Of a stretch of 64,000 nt of DNA, positions 13,296 to 25,053 are shown one piece after another. The notes beneath the pieces were generated by a model. The model was given only the letters and a program-made list of their open reading frames with translations, was not told where the DNA came from and did not search any database. The stretch covers positions 16,079,072-16,143,071 of the forward strand of contig OW285189.1 of the NCBI GenBank assembly GCA_935421135.1, given 5' to 3'. Each line of letters starts with the position of its first letter. The first letter of the stretch is position 1. This DNA is from Bugulina stolonifera. Its lineage: Eukaryota > Bryozoa > Gymnolaemata > Cheilostomatida > Bugulidae. Both the position numbers and the translations under genes were made by a program.

Positions 13296-13958
13296 TGTAA
13301 TGGTTTCTGTGATTTGGTGCGGTCGTCCTTGGACGACTATCGACCCAGAAATGAAGTGCCTATGAGTGGTAATAGGACTTCGCATTACATGAAAGATCGA
13401 GCGGTCTCAGTAGCCCAAATACTACCAAAGACGACCCATCTGATCTCAAGTCCGACCTTCAGACTATACAGTGAAAGAGAGTAATTCAACCTAGTAGGCG
13501 GTTCGCAAAGCGAATGACCTAGTAAAAGGAAGAGAAAGTCCCTGTATCAAGTATAGATGTGTCTTTATTGAAAGCCAAGTGTAGACTGAGACAATGAACA
13601 GTAAAACAGTGCCCTTTATATAGTATAAGGACTTCCGGCCGACGTGACGTCGGGAAAAGACGACGTGTGGTCGTCCGGAAGTTGCGCAACAAGATGGCCG
13701 CCGGAAGCCCGGCGGCCGACCCAAAATAGGTCGGGTTCTACAAAAGTTGCTTATAATGGTCCAATTCATGTACAAAATGAATATCAATGGATTCTGAGAG
13801 GTCGGGCCTCTGTACATGGGTATAAAAGGCATTAAAAGACTTAGAAATAATCATACAATCATATATAACAATATAAGAGTAAAGTACAAGCAGATATATA
13901 CATGTATGCACGCAATAATGAGTGTCAGATGTAAGATACGACTGGGCGTACCATCACA
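13296..13958 (-). repeat. 3' LTR
   Basis: 663 bp, TG...CA ends. On the minus strand it holds TATATAAA at 13615-13622 and AATAAA at 13564-13569, the order expected for U3-R-U5. Confidence 0.9.
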
Positions 13959-13970
13959 TAGCCCCCTCAC
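13959..13970 (-). promoter_or_regulatory. polypurine tract candidate
   Basis: GTGAGGGGGCTA on the minus strand sits directly upstream of the 3' LTR, between the ORF stop and the LTR. This is the usual place for the plus-strand DNA primer. Confidence 0.55.
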
Positions 13971-13971
13971 A

Positions 13972-16900
13972 CTAGGTCATGGGTGTCTCTAGTGTCAAGT
14001 TAAGAAGGGTACGGTACAGTGTAGATTCTCTGGATACTATATCCAAGTCTGCTTGTACAAGCTGGAGTTGTCGGGGGTGGTTTAGATGCTGGTTGGCTAG
14101 TTCACGAAGAGCTATTTCTCGAGCATAGAGAGGTTCCAGATGTTGGCGTAGAGTGTCCCCCACCTGTTGGCGGCTGGCAAGGTAGTGAATCCGTCGCTTG
14201 AGTTCAGCAAGTTGTTGCATGAACGACGGATCCGGAGATGCAGGACGTGTGGCATTCGGCTGAGTTAGTACAGGAGATGCAGGAGGTGGGGACTGGACGG
14301 CAGGAGAGTCTGGAGTGGCTCGGAGTAGGTCCCTGGCAGGTGTATAAGGAGAGCGGTGCGGTGAGACCTCCAGTGTGGGTCTGGACTGCAGTGGCTCGAT
14401 CAGTAGAGCCGGAGAAGCTGTACAAGAAGCTGCACATGAGACCTTGGGTGGAGAGCCTTCGTAGAGAGGGCCTGACTGAGGAGCAGGCATACTCTTCCTT
14501 GGAGCAGGCCTTGTCTTCCAAGAGGGTAGACGTCCGCGTCGGCCAGGGGGGCCGACACTTACAGCGGAGGTACTAGCAGGAGGTCGCCAGGGAGAAGGTC
14601 CAGCAGGAGTGGTAGGCGACGAGGAAGAGGAGGAGGTAGCATCAGAAGGTGCGGAGTCGGGGGTCTGTTCTGGAGATGGGCTGTGCCGTCTCTTGGGAGG
14701 TCGCTTCCTTGTGGAGGAGGAGCTAGGCAAATAGACTGGTTTATTTGTCCCCGACTGTCCGTCCATAGTGGGACGACATGGTAGAAATGGTGGGGGATCC
14801 TTTACGCCCCACCATTCCATGAGGGCCCCATAGCTGGGCCCGTCCGTGAGGAAGAGACGTTTCCCACAGATACTGGATCTCCGACTGAAGTGATGGCCTA
14901 GAGCATCACGGCTAACTGAGCTGCGTCCGCAGCGACAGTAGAAGCGGGCAAAGTGCTGCCAAATGTGAATGTTCAGTCTCTTGAGGGTGCCGGAGAAGCC
15001 ACACTTTGCACATTTGAGGTTAGGTTGACTCCTTCTAGCCAAGTCGTCTCGGGCTTGTTGAGTGAAGGTACTAATCCATGGCTTAGTGGCTCCGGAATGC
15101 TGGGACGACTCTATGGGCAGCTTGTCAGTGAGTTTGTGCAGCTTAATTGTAGCTAACTTCAGGGTAGAGGTAACAGGAGGTGGAGTGGGTGGAGGCGTGC
15201 CGTCTGGCGTGAGCGTCTTCCGTAGAGGAGATGCATCTACAACACATAATTCATCTGATGTGTATCCTCCGCCTTCTAACTCATGCTCTTTCCTGTGAGA
15301 ATGTTCAGGGGAATTCTCCTCTGTCCCGACTGGTCTATGCCGAGTGGGGAGGGAGAGAGAATTCATGCCTGACAGTCTCACAGGTGTTGATTGTACCTCT
15401 AATTCTGATTCGGTCCTTACTGGTAACACTGAGATTTGCTTACCTTCAGCTGTGAAGACAGGCTGGTTGGAGTGATCCATACTAGAAGGAGTAGCCGTCT
15501 CGTCTGCACGAGAATGAGAAAGGATACGAGTGCTGCTATTAGCTTCACCAGTGACACGAGGAGTGCAGAAGTTGCCACATGTAGGGATACATGTGCTTCG
15601 GTGAAGTGCTGGACGAGAAAGGACTACTCGTCTGTGAGCTGTCGTATTTATACTAGCCGAGGGATGAGCAATTGGCTCAATTGTAGGCAATGCCTCAGGC
15701 ACATTTTCTTTGTTCGACTCGTCAAATAAGCGCGGGAACACGGCAATAGTTGCCTTCGATTGCTTCTTATCCGCTTTGTGGGACTTCGAGAGTTCGGCAA
15801 TCTGTATTTTCGGCTGAAACTGTTCGGCAATGCTAGATTCCGTACAAGAGCGTTTTGCTTCGTGTACTTGAACTGCTGGCAGTATAGACTGTATCTCCGT
15901 CGTTGGGATTATGTTTTGAGGTTCGGCTACGCGACATTTCGCGTCCTCTGGATCAGGTCGGGCTGTTGAAACTTGAACATTCTTCGAGAGGTTCAGAGGT
16001 AGCTCTCCGGTTTGGTCCAGCACGGTTTGCTCCGTGTCGATCCTCAGGCCGCGGACTTGGACTGTAGTGTCTGGCAGTTCTACACACGATAAGTCGTCCG
16101 TCGGGGCATACTGAATTTGGGCGGGAATCAATTGCTGATTAGTGTCGGGTCTGGACGTGGCCAGATCCTGTTGATCCTTCTGAGTTGAGGATAGGTCGGG
16201 TTTACCTTGTGAGGTTTGGTCCGACGGGGCGGGACATATGAATCGTCCTTTCAGCCTTGGGGGGTGCTCTGTGGTCACTTTGGATGTGTCCGGCTTTGAG
16301 TGGAGTCGTTTCTTGCCTGCTGTTGGCCTAGTGGGTATAGGTTCGTCCACTGTGACGGGCGTAGGTGACACCGTCGGCCTGGAGTGTGATGGGCTAGTTA
16401 CCCGTGGGGTTTTCCGTAGGAGGTCGGCGGGAAGCTCCTCTTGTGGTTTTGGAGGGCTGGCCTTGTCATCCTTGTTACTCTGGAAGGCCATTCCGGTTTC
16501 CAGTGCTTCCTCCATATCATCGGGCTGTAACCATGTATAGTACCAGCGTAGGCCGTGGTCGTGGACTGTGAGGCAGAACTTCTCTACAGCCCATTCGTCC
16601 AAAAATGCAGGGGGTGCTCCTTCAAAGGCTGTTGCCATCAGTCTACGGATGAGAGCTGCATAGTCTCTGAGTGACGTGTGGGCTGGCTGTTCCAGTATGG
16701 ACAGCTTCCATCGGGCTTCTTTGGCAGATAGTCCATATTGCTCCCTCAGTCGGGAAAATATCTCTTCGACTGATCGGGGTCGGCCGCATTCTTGTGCGGG
16801 CCCGTGTAGGGCGGCTCTAAGCCGTATGAGGCGTGCTCTGTCATTCCAGTTGCAACGCTCTGCCATAGCGGTGAAGTCTTCTATGAAGAGTTCGACGTCC

Positions 16901-16983
16901 TCTTGTCCGTTGTAGCTGAGTGTTTTGAGGTCCTGCTCGGCTTGGTACATCACCTGCTGAAGCAGGTTCCTTATTTGGTCCAT
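13972..16983 (-). CDS. gag-like ORF of the LTR element, 1003 aa
   Basis: A single uninterrupted frame fills most of the internal region and stops right beside the polypurine tract. Residues about 20-170 look like a Ty3/Gypsy Gag capsid region: a helical segment opening YNGQEDVELFIEDF, then RLRAALHGPAQE and RDYAALIRRLM. Residues about 180-640 are proline/serine/threonine-rich and low complexity. Around residues 655-705 lies a Cys/His module with CAKCGFSG, HIWQH, CRCG and HHFSRRSSIC, a likely nucleic-acid-binding zinc module rather than a CCHC knuckle. The C-terminus (about 930-1003) is leucine-rich and probably coiled-coil. No DTG/DSG protease triad or YxDD motif was seen. Gag proteins package the element RNA; the role of the zinc module is inferred. 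Confidence 0.8.
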   Translation of the reverse strand: MDQIRNLLQQVMYQAEQDLKTLSYNGQEDVELFIEDFTAMAERCNWNDRARLIRLRAALHGPAQECGRPRSVEEIFSRLREQYGLSAKEARWKLSILEQPAHTSLRDYAALIRRLMATAFEGAPPAFLDEWAVEKFCLTVHDHGLRWYYTWLQPDDMEEALETGMAFQSNKDDKASPPKPQEELPADLLRKTPRVTSPSHSRPTVSPTPVTVDEPIPTRPTAGKKRLHSKPDTSKVTTEHPPRLKGRFICPAPSDQTSQGKPDLSSTQKDQQDLATSRPDTNQQLIPAQIQYAPTDDLSCVELPDTTVQVRGLRIDTEQTVLDQTGELPLNLSKNVQVSTARPDPEDAKCRVAEPQNIIPTTEIQSILPAVQVHEAKRSCTESSIAEQFQPKIQIAELSKSHKADKKQSKATIAVFPRLFDESNKENVPEALPTIEPIAHPSASINTTAHRRVVLSRPALHRSTCIPTCGNFCTPRVTGEANSSTRILSHSRADETATPSSMDHSNQPVFTAEGKQISVLPVRTESELEVQSTPVRLSGMNSLSLPTRHRPVGTEENSPEHSHRKEHELEGGGYTSDELCVVDASPLRKTLTPDGTPPPTPPPVTSTLKLATIKLHKLTDKLPIESSQHSGATKPWISTFTQQARDDLARRSQPNLKCAKCGFSGTLKRLNIHIWQHFARFYCRCGRSSVSRDALGHHFSRRSSICGKRLFLTDGPSYGALMEWWGVKDPPPFLPCRPTMDGQSGTNKPVYLPSSSSTRKRPPKRRHSPSPEQTPDSAPSDATSSSSSSPTTPAGPSPWRPPASTSAVSVGPPGRRGRLPSWKTRPAPRKSMPAPQSGPLYEGSPPKVSCAASCTASPALLIEPLQSRPTLEVSPHRSPYTPARDLLRATPDSPAVQSPPPASPVLTQPNATRPASPDPSFMQQLAELKRRIHYLASRQQVGDTLRQHLEPLYAREIALRELANQHLNHPRQLQLVQADLDIVSRESTLYRTLLNLTLETPMT

Positions 16984-17298
16984 GTCGGTAGGGTGTCGGG
17001 TAGTGAGTAAAACTGCTTTGGTTTGTTAGGCCGGGTCGGCCTGATGGTCGTACTGAGTACCGTCAATCTATTCTGGATCCGAGGTCGGTCTTTGATTGAA
17101 GATCCGGCGTAGGTCGGGCTACATCCAGCGGAACCACGAGAATTATGGGTGCACTTTAGCGTTTGTCACCTTCTCGTATCCAAGGTTCCCGGGTCCGAGT
17201 CCTAAATCGCCGTAGAAGTATTGAAGAATGAGGTCGGTCGGTCACCCGAGGCCGAGGTCACCTTCCTTCTCTTCGTATCGTAAGAGTACGACCTTAGA

Positions 17299-17316
17299 AT
17301 CCCACCGCTGCCACCA
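17299..17316 (-). promoter_or_regulatory. primer binding site candidate
   Basis: On the minus strand, one base after the 5' LTR, the sequence starts TGGTGGCAGCGGTGGGAT. The leading TGG matches the CCA end of a tRNA. I cannot name the tRNA from the sequence alone. Confidence 0.5.
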
Positions 17317-17317
17317 A

Positions 17318-17980
17318 TGTAATGGTTTCTGTGATTTGGTGCGGTCGTCCTTGGACGACTATCGACCCAGAAATGAAGTGCCTATGAGTGGTAATAGGAC
17401 TTCGCATTACATGAAAGATCGAGCGGTCTCAGTAGCCCAAATACTACCAAAGACGACCCATCTGATCTCAAGTCCGACCTTCAGACTATACAGTGAAAGA
17501 GAGTAATTCAACCTAGTAGGCGGTTCGCAAAGCGAATGACCTAGTAAAAGGAAGAGAAAGTCCCTGTATCAAGTATAGATGTGTCTTTATTGAAAGCCAA
17601 GTGTAGACTGAGACAATGAACAGTAAAACAGTGCCCTTTATATAGTATAAGGACTTCCGGCCGACGTGACGTCGGGAAAAGACGACGTGTGGTCGTCCGG
17701 AAGTTGCGCAACAAGATGGCCGCCGGAAGCCCGACGGCCGACCCAAAATAGGTCGGGTTCTACAAAAGTTGCTTATAATGGTCCAATTCATGTACAAAAT
17801 GAATATCAATGGATTCTGAGAGGTCGGGCCTCTGTACATGGGTATAAAAGGCATTAAAAGACTTAGAAATAATCATACAATCATATATAACAATATAAGA
17901 GTAAAGTACAAGCAGATATATACATGTATGCACGCAATAATGAGTGTCAGATGTAAGATACGACTGGGCGTACCATCACA
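17318..17980 (-). repeat. 5' LTR with promoter
   Basis: Nearly identical to the copy at 13296. TATATAAA (17637-17644, minus strand) and AATAAA (17586-17591) bracket the probable transcription start. Confidence 0.9.
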
Positions 17981-17984
17981 ATAT

Positions 17985-18398
17985 TCCCAGAGTAAGAACT
18001 GAGAGCCCCTTTATATTGAAACAGGAGCAGCAGGAGGGAGGAGTGCTACTGTAGACTACTGTAGTTGTAGAAGGGTAGATATATCTCAGATTACAGAGGA
18101 TGTTGGTTCAGTGCCGGATAGGAAAAAGGAAACTGGGAACAATGTGAGGTAAGTTGTTTATATCATTATTAAGTAGGAGATTTGCAGACAGTGACCTCTA
18201 CTATGTACATGTATATTCTGAATCATGTCAGTACATCCTGTATGGTGCAACCAGTATAACTATTGTTTCGTTGCCAATCAAATACATGTAAATAATGATA
18301 CAACTTATTTCGTCACACTGATTGCGCAGCTAAGCCTATATTATAATCTGGTGTTTGTATCTCATCACATAACATAACTATCTACTATTGGTAGAAGA
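17985..18398. other. spacer and 5' region of the next EGF gene
   Basis: Contains a weak TATA-like TATTATAATCTGGT near 18338 that resembles the promoter of the gene at 10973. No other feature seen. Confidence 0.4.
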
Positions 18399-19569
18399 AT
18401 GAAGTATTGTATCGCAGTAGCTTTACTAGTAGCCGTGTCAGTGTGCCATGCGCGTAAGTTAATATACAACAAAATAATACCTAATATTTTAAAAATGCAC
18501 GTACATGTACAGTACATGCGTGGTATGTATTTATATAACCATAGGCAAGATTTACACATATGTATAGATATTAACGCTATAGCAATGACTGTGTTGTCAG
18601 TAAATGGCACTAATCTGAAACGATGCATATATAGTACATGTACATGTACTTTATATAACTAGTATGTTAATACATAATAAAAGTATTTTCGTTGATGCAT
18701 GTTTGTCAATTACACACACATGGGTGTACACATAATTTATTACAAACGTTTGACAGATTGGCAGAAGTACATGTAATTGTGAAAATGTGCATGCTCTCTA
18801 TTCCAAAACTGTACATATTTCTGCATTATTCATTGTAATCTAGTGCCATGATCTTTCTAAAGTTTGGAATGAACATTTGTTTAATTTTAGAAAGAGATCC
18901 GTGCGTATGGTTTGATTGTGGGACGGCTCAATGCATCGCTCCAGCTGATAGACCTAGATGTGTATGTACCAATGGCTACAGATATGACTCAACAACAAAG
19001 AGCTGCGTACGCATTGTTATATGTAAGTTACACTTATTTGGTCACCACAGTGACAGCGCTTCTCTTTATCTCACTCTGTAAGTGGTATACACACCGACTT
19101 TCTAGATTGCGTACACAATTGGGTAACAAATTGTTTTATTTAATTTAGTAAACAAATCTCAACCAGTTCATGGTGTTCTTTCTACATTTAGCCCGAGATC
19201 CATGCAGGAGTTTCCACTGTGGCAATGGGGTGTGCGTAGCTCCAAATGATAGACCAAGATGTTTTTGTGACCCAGGGTTTAAATCCGACCCTTCTAGACG
19301 AGCAGATAAGTGTGTGAGGATCCATGGTACAGGTTTGTTCTTTCCTTCAACTCTTGCTTTCAATAGTTCTTATTCGAATGCTTCTACACTACAGTCAAAG
19401 TGTATGATTGTTATACATGTAACAACTGCACCTATACCATGTTGTTCTAATGCAATGTAGACTACTTGAAATTTGAAGAAGGGGTTACATGGGTTGGGTC
19501 TACACTTTGTGTATAATCTACAGGCTACATTTACTGTTCACTTTCTCTTGTTATGTTGTAGAGGTTTAA
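18399..19569 (+). CDS. secreted protein with two EGF-like modules, 111 aa
   Basis: Exons are 18399-18453, 18891-19022, 19192-19332 and 19562-19569 (336 nt, all phase 1). The signal peptide is MKYCIAVALLVAVSVCHA. Module 1 starts DPCVWFDCGTAQCIAPAD and module 2 starts DPCRSFHCGNGVCVAPND; module 2 has the longer C5-C6 loop also seen in second modules of its paralogues. The last exon is AG-GTT-TAA, ending the protein E-V. The LTR element inserted between this gene and its tandem relatives to the left. Function beyond secretion is unknown. Confidence 0.85.
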
Positions 19570-19739
19570 AAGAAGCCAAGGACTAGCATTTAAAGCTATT
19601 ATGAGCTCTGGAATTTGCTGAAATAATTCGTATGGAATTAGTCAAGACCTGCACTGCTATTACCAGTTGTATCTACACGTACATGTATTATTTTTAGTAC
19701 GTGAGCCTCCATTTGCATGTCAACCTATATTTGCATTAA

Positions 19740-19745
19740 AATAAA
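19740..19745 (+). promoter_or_regulatory. polyadenylation signal AATAAA
   Basis: About 170 bp after the stop at 19569. Confidence 0.45.
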
Positions 19746-22520
19746 TAAGCTGGTATCACCAACATAACATAAGTGTGAGAAACTAAAATATCCCCTTTGT
19801 AGAGTATGCGGATTCAATTGTACAATGTGTGAGTGTGACCCATTTTCATAATATAACAACACTCTTGCAAAGTACTACTAAATAAAGCAGTAATTATTCT
19901 ATAACCAGTTAGTGCATAGTACATGTACGTGTACATGTAGGCCTATATGTACATATAGATGTACATGTATATGTACATGTACATATGCATGTACATGTAT
20001 ATGGCATTTTGATGAAACAATAATGTAGATACTAGAGTAACCACAGCACTGTTAGGAAGTCACTCACTGCCAGTAAGATGGCTGTTAGTATTCTCAAGAT
20101 GTACATGTAGTCCTGAAAGGTATAGATATAATTATATAAACCATTCTTACTCTTGAGCTATTTCCCTTCCAGGGACCATAAAATACTGTTATCTCACTAC
20201 TACAAGCAGAGAGTGATTTCAGTTTTAGATTGATCATATTATATGATTCAATGATAGTACTTCCTATGACCATATTATTACTTGATATCAGAGTCTTCCT
20301 TATCATCACAAACTTCACATAAAAATAATTGGAGAATGTACATGTATATTTAGTATTATAGAACAGTAGAATAGATTATATAGATACAGAATTATCCAAT
20401 TACCAATAGAGGAAAATATATCTAGGTTAAATAAAGGAGCTTATAATACAATAAAGAGATGATGCCCAGCTTTGTAGAGAGTAAATAAATTTGAAAACTT
20501 ACAAGCTAAGAGATCAAAGCCTCGTGTGTCATGTGCTAAAAACAGAATACCTGAATTGTAACAATAATAGAAAACCAATCAGATCATTCTTGTTGGACAT
20601 GATCAGATAATTCATGTAAAAAGTAAAATTTATGTGAGCTTTAAAATAGTGCTCCAAGTTTAAAAACTGCATAATAATAGATGAAAAGAAATAGGGATCA
20701 AGAGGAGGTTAACTTCTACAGAGCCTGTTGTTCATCTGATTGTTTCATAGATATTGTAACCTCTCACACCCAGTTGTTTCAAAGAAGTCTCGACTGATGA
20801 TGTTTGTAATATTTATTTAATCACCGTGAAAACTGAAATTGAAAATGCCGATTAAAATATGAGTTTATGAGTTACAAATTGTTGCTATAACTGACATATA
20901 GAGTAAGAAATTGTAAATGTTTCACGACATACACAAATATACTAGCAGATAAATTCCAAATTTAGCAATATAATAAATTCAAATATTGTATAAATGTATA
21001 ATATTATTACCTTGTTTTGACTTCTAGGTATTTAGGTAAAGTTTAGCAGTCTTCTGCTATTCGATGTGATAAAATATGTAATACAATATTGATTAATTTA
21101 CAGTATGATAAATTGTAAAGACACAAATGGTGCAGAGCCAACCATTACATGTTTGCTGTTGGTCTGCTGCTTTATAACTGAATTTGTAGTTGTATTTGTA
21201 GAATATTAAAATAGCTACAGTCAAGTAAATCTATGGTAGAGAAAGTTATTTTTGTGGCATTTAGGCAGTATTGTGGAAGTGATTTCCATCTAGAGAGGGG
21301 AGTTCTTTTTCCCAAATAAACATTTCTTTGTCCCTTCATAAACAGATGGTTTCCTTACGTAAATATTGTGGACAAATGACTTATTGGGAAAGGATCGTGA
21401 GATTTTAACTAACTAAAGGCTAAAGAATTTTACAGATATTGTTCAGTGCTTTAATTCTATGAGTGTTTCTCATCTCTGTATCCACACGTAACACTGGTGT
21501 ATATAATTGCTCACCTCACATTTTATGGATACAAAATGTGATATAGGTGTGAAAACAAACACTCTCACACCATAATAAAACTATGATATACTGTATATGA
21601 GATGACATAATATTACATAATATCACAAATGTAGGCTTATTTATATAAGCATCGTACCACGGCATCTTTAGTATACTCTACTGAGTTCTAACAGCATATT
21701 CTCTTTCACTTCTGCCTTTTTGTTTATCCAATGTAATTTTATCTACAAGTCAATTTAGGTAACTTCCTTTTGAAGTTTATAAACTAAAGGAAAGCTTCTG
21801 CTGCCTTAAAACATAGTTGTAATATGGCAATGGGAAAGACAACTAGGCAATGATTTTGCACTTTGTGTTGATTTACTATTTGATGAGGTTTTCCAAACAT
21901 TTTTCATTCAGCTGTTGAAACAGCCTGCATAAGGAAATATGTTCTCTGAATATAACAAAGCACTAAATTGAGTGCTTCTGTTTCTATTCCAATGTTGCAT
22001 AATTACAATGTATATAGCGGTAGCCTATTCATGTACTTACATCCTGAACATCAACATATTAATATATTGCTGTGGTTGATCCTATACAGTCGATTATTGC
22101 GTGACATGTTATATCAATAACGATGGTTACATGTACGCCGTGTACGTGTACATGTGGAAAGTCATACATGTAGATTTGTCTTTTTGTTTGAGTTAGGAGA
22201 TAGAAAATTTTTTAGAGAGATTATTGAATGTGTGAGATTTGAACAATCCCCAAAATGCATAGTGTAAACTTGTGATGATAGCTCCATAGACCTCTACAGA
22301 CTCTCCAAAAGTAACCTATAAAACATCAATGTTTGTTGTTTAGTAGCTTTAAATGCACTCTGTACAGTAACAGTACTCCATACCTAATAAAAATCCCACA
22401 TTTGTTCAGCATAGTGGCATATCATTGTTTGAAAATTTCCACATTTTGTGCACTATAACATTTATGGGCATGGTATGCAAAGCACTGTATGATTTCACCA
22501 ATTTCCTGGATGTAATATGG
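19746..22520. other. intergenic region, 2.8 kb
   Basis: AT-rich. A TACATGTA-type microsatellite lies at about 19918-20001. No supported exon or transposon was seen. The segment after about 22064 belongs to a tandem duplication unit. Confidence 0.45.
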
Positions 22521-22528
22521 TATATAAA
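22521..22528 (+). promoter_or_regulatory. TATA box
   Basis: TATATAAA, 57 bp before the end of the 5' UTR; conserved in the duplicate at 36491. Confidence 0.6.
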
Positions 22529-22584
22529 CAGGTGCTCTGATCACCCCATAGTGTGTATCGCAGAACTACCTGACTGCAGTAAGA

Positions 22585-23114
22585 ATGAAGTACATTATAG
22601 TAGCTGTGCTAGTGGCTGTGTCTCTGTGCCATGCACATACAGGTAAGTCATAGGACCGGATAACTACTGTATAGTGTATACAGTACAAACTGTTGTACAT
22701 AATAGTATCATGATATATTGGGGATTCATAGCAAACCGTACATTTACAGTTAGCTATGTTTAACTCCAGCCCACTATCAACCTAAAGCTTTCTTCCCCCT
22801 AGATCCCTGTGTTGGATTTGACTGTGGAAATGGAGAGTGCGTTGCCACAAATAGACCGACCTGCAAATGTGATCCAGGTTTTGAATTTGATCCTGCTAGA
22901 CTATTTCGCAAGTGTGTGAAGACTCCAGGAAGTGGTAGGTGTTCCTTTATATTTCTCTCTGACCCTGTAATGTAATTTACTCTACTCTACATGTGATTAG
23001 AAAAGTGAGCTAACTGTAATATAAGTGATACATCAAAATTATAACAACGATTATGTTAGTAAACCTGTACTTACATGTATTTCTTCAGTCTTGTTTTACT
23101 TTACAGAGGTATAA
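22585..23114 (+). CDS. secreted protein with one EGF-like module, 65 aa
   Basis: Exons are 22585-22642, 22803-22934 and 23107-23114 (198 nt, phase 1 throughout). The signal peptide is MKYIIVAVLVAVSLCHAHT. The single module begins DPCVGFDCGNGECVATNR and keeps six cysteines. The final microexon AG-GTA-TAA gives E-V. Its duplicate at 36555 has one more EGF exon between the signal exon and this module. In this copy intron 1 is only 160 bp and switches directly from sequence matching the duplicate's intron 1 to a short acceptor region. That suggests loss of a symmetric phase 1-1 exon here. Confidence 0.82.
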
Positions 23115-24223
23115 CTGTTGGATGAGATTCTACACTGACCTAGCGATGGAAAACCCAGACCAATAACACAGATTGACACTGAATTGCCGTTACCACCATT
23201 TGATATCACCGTAATAAATATTATAGCTTACATGTAATAGCAATAAATAATATTACAATATTATTTTGTACTATTTGTACTTATTTCACCTTCACACGTC
23301 ATTTTGTCATCATCCTTTAGTTTTTATTAAATGCATCATTATCTTATTCCGATTATTTGCTATTTGAAATAAAAAAAATCAAATTACAGCAAATATGTAA
23401 TAAACTTTTTCTCCCCACACAAACCTACTAATGTATATGCCTACCTATACTCTGGTTTTATGGAAGATTGAACTCATTTTGAGAAACCTAGCAGCACTTA
23501 AGTCAGTTTACTCTTCTCCTCAACTGGTAGCTATTTTAGCTCAAAAGGGTGTCAGAAATTTAATAACAAGAAAACAGAATGACGAGGAATATACCCTTAC
23601 TTCCTGTGGCAGCTAAATGCTATACTGACACAGGAAATAAGGTAGTGAAACTGGCTATAACAAGAGAGTTCAGTAAAGTAGCCAATAACTAATGAGTTAG
23701 ACCATTCAGACTGAATATTTCATCTTATTACTTACATGTACTACCTGCACACCAAACTACCTAATAGCATGAATATGCAGCACTAGCTAGGTAAAACCCG
23801 TTAAAGTAAAGTAAAGTTGCCATATCTGTAATTTCAGCCTGTTTCTTATGCAAACTTACTGCGTTAAACACTCTCTGCTCAGACACATGTATACCTGTGA
23901 TTTAAACTCTAGGAAACATAATGGAATAGCCTATTTCATATTATATTGTGTTGGAAGTTGTGTGTTCATGTATCTCATCTGAGGGTATTTACATTGTAGA
24001 TGGTAGCATAAGTGATAATAGTTTTATGCTTAAATTAAAATATGCTAATTTAAAAAAAAATAGAAGTCAAGTACTTATTCTTATCTCATACTGCATATCC
24101 ACAATGCCTTTTGCATCGGAATCAATAGTAATAACATTAGTGGTTGTTGTTCTTCACTAGTTAGCATGTTAATATTATTGTAAGTTATTCAACTGAGTGT
24201 CTACATATTATTATTATTACAAT
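23115..24223. other. 3' flank inside duplication unit 1
   Basis: No gene. Sequence is shared with 37567-38808, including the phrase GAGAAACCTAGCAGCACTTA, so it is duplicated flank rather than independent coding sequence. Confidence 0.5.
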
Positions 24224-24651
24224 ATATTGTAATGTTTTTGTGTACGGTTGTCACACGAGTGCCGATGCTAGCACGAGTGTGGGAAGTGCCTGGTAGTGGT
24301 AGTGGGCTGCCAAGGTAAACTTCCACACATTACATAAAGAATGAACAGTGAAGTTAAGCTCTTGTGATTATTGGAGAGGACGTAGGCCGATGCTGAGACT
24401 CATTGAAGAGTCCAGGGTCGACGTAGGTCCTGTGGTTTATACTCCAAAAGAGTGTAGAAAGCAATTCTGTAGATCTAGGGACGTAGACCCGATGCTACAT
24501 GTAGATTCATTGAAGAATCTGGGATCGGCTAAGGTCCGATGATGTAGAACTCACAAGGAGTGTAGAAAGAGTACTTAAACGAGTATGAGGACGAGCTCGG
24601 GCGCTGAGGTCTAAAAGACCAGGGCTGGAGCTGCCTGCCTGCAAGAGTAAG

Positions 24652-25022
24652 AGTAGTATAGTCAGTGCACTTCTAGACAGACACGCACTCATTGACCCCT
24701 GTTTTCAACCAATCACAAGCCGGTATTTCCGATTTCAACCAATCACAGAAGAGCACAAAAATTTTGCACACGACCTTGCCAAGGTCACCCCAAAATCCCC
24801 CCTTCTGATTGGTCGAAAAAACATTTGCACACTTGACCCCGAACCCGGCCACGACCCCTTCCCTTCCTCCTTCCCACCCTCCTCCCCTCCCCCTCCCCCA
24901 CCTCCCACTCCTCCCTCCTCCCCGCCACCGCCCTCGTCCCGTCCGCGCCACCGCCGTCGCCGCCGCCGCCACCGCCGCCCTCACCACCGCCGTCGCCGCC
25001 GCCACCACCACCGCCCTCACCA

Positions 25023-25053
<31 letters not shown>

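Larger units (their letters stand above)
13296..17980 (-). mobile_element. gag-only Gypsy-like LTR retrotransposon, complete
   Basis: Two direct LTRs of 663 bp (13296-13958 and 17318-17980), each bounded by TG...CA, enclose a 3359-bp internal region. The host bases ATAT flank both sides (13292-13295 and 17981-17984), a 4-bp target duplication. The element reads on the minus strand, so 17318-17980 is the 5' LTR. The LTRs differ at one visible position (G at 13712, A at 17734), which implies recent insertion. The only ORF is gag-like. I see no protease, reverse transcriptase, RNase H or integrase, so movement must depend on enzymes from a related element. Confidence 0.9.
22064..24193. repeat. 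tandem segmental duplication, unit 1
   Basis: Aligns by eye with 35922-38808 through promoter, exons, introns and 3' flank. Matching start phrases are TGTGGTTGATCCTA and TGTGGTTGGTCCTA; matching ends are GTAAGTTATTCAAC and GTAAGTTGTTCAAC. Unit 1 carries the one-module EGF gene and unit 2 the two-module version. Confidence 0.75.

Noticed and set aside
14238..16915. Plus-strand frames opposite the gag-like ORF
   Set aside because: Antisense shadows of the GC-rich 1003-codon minus-strand gene.
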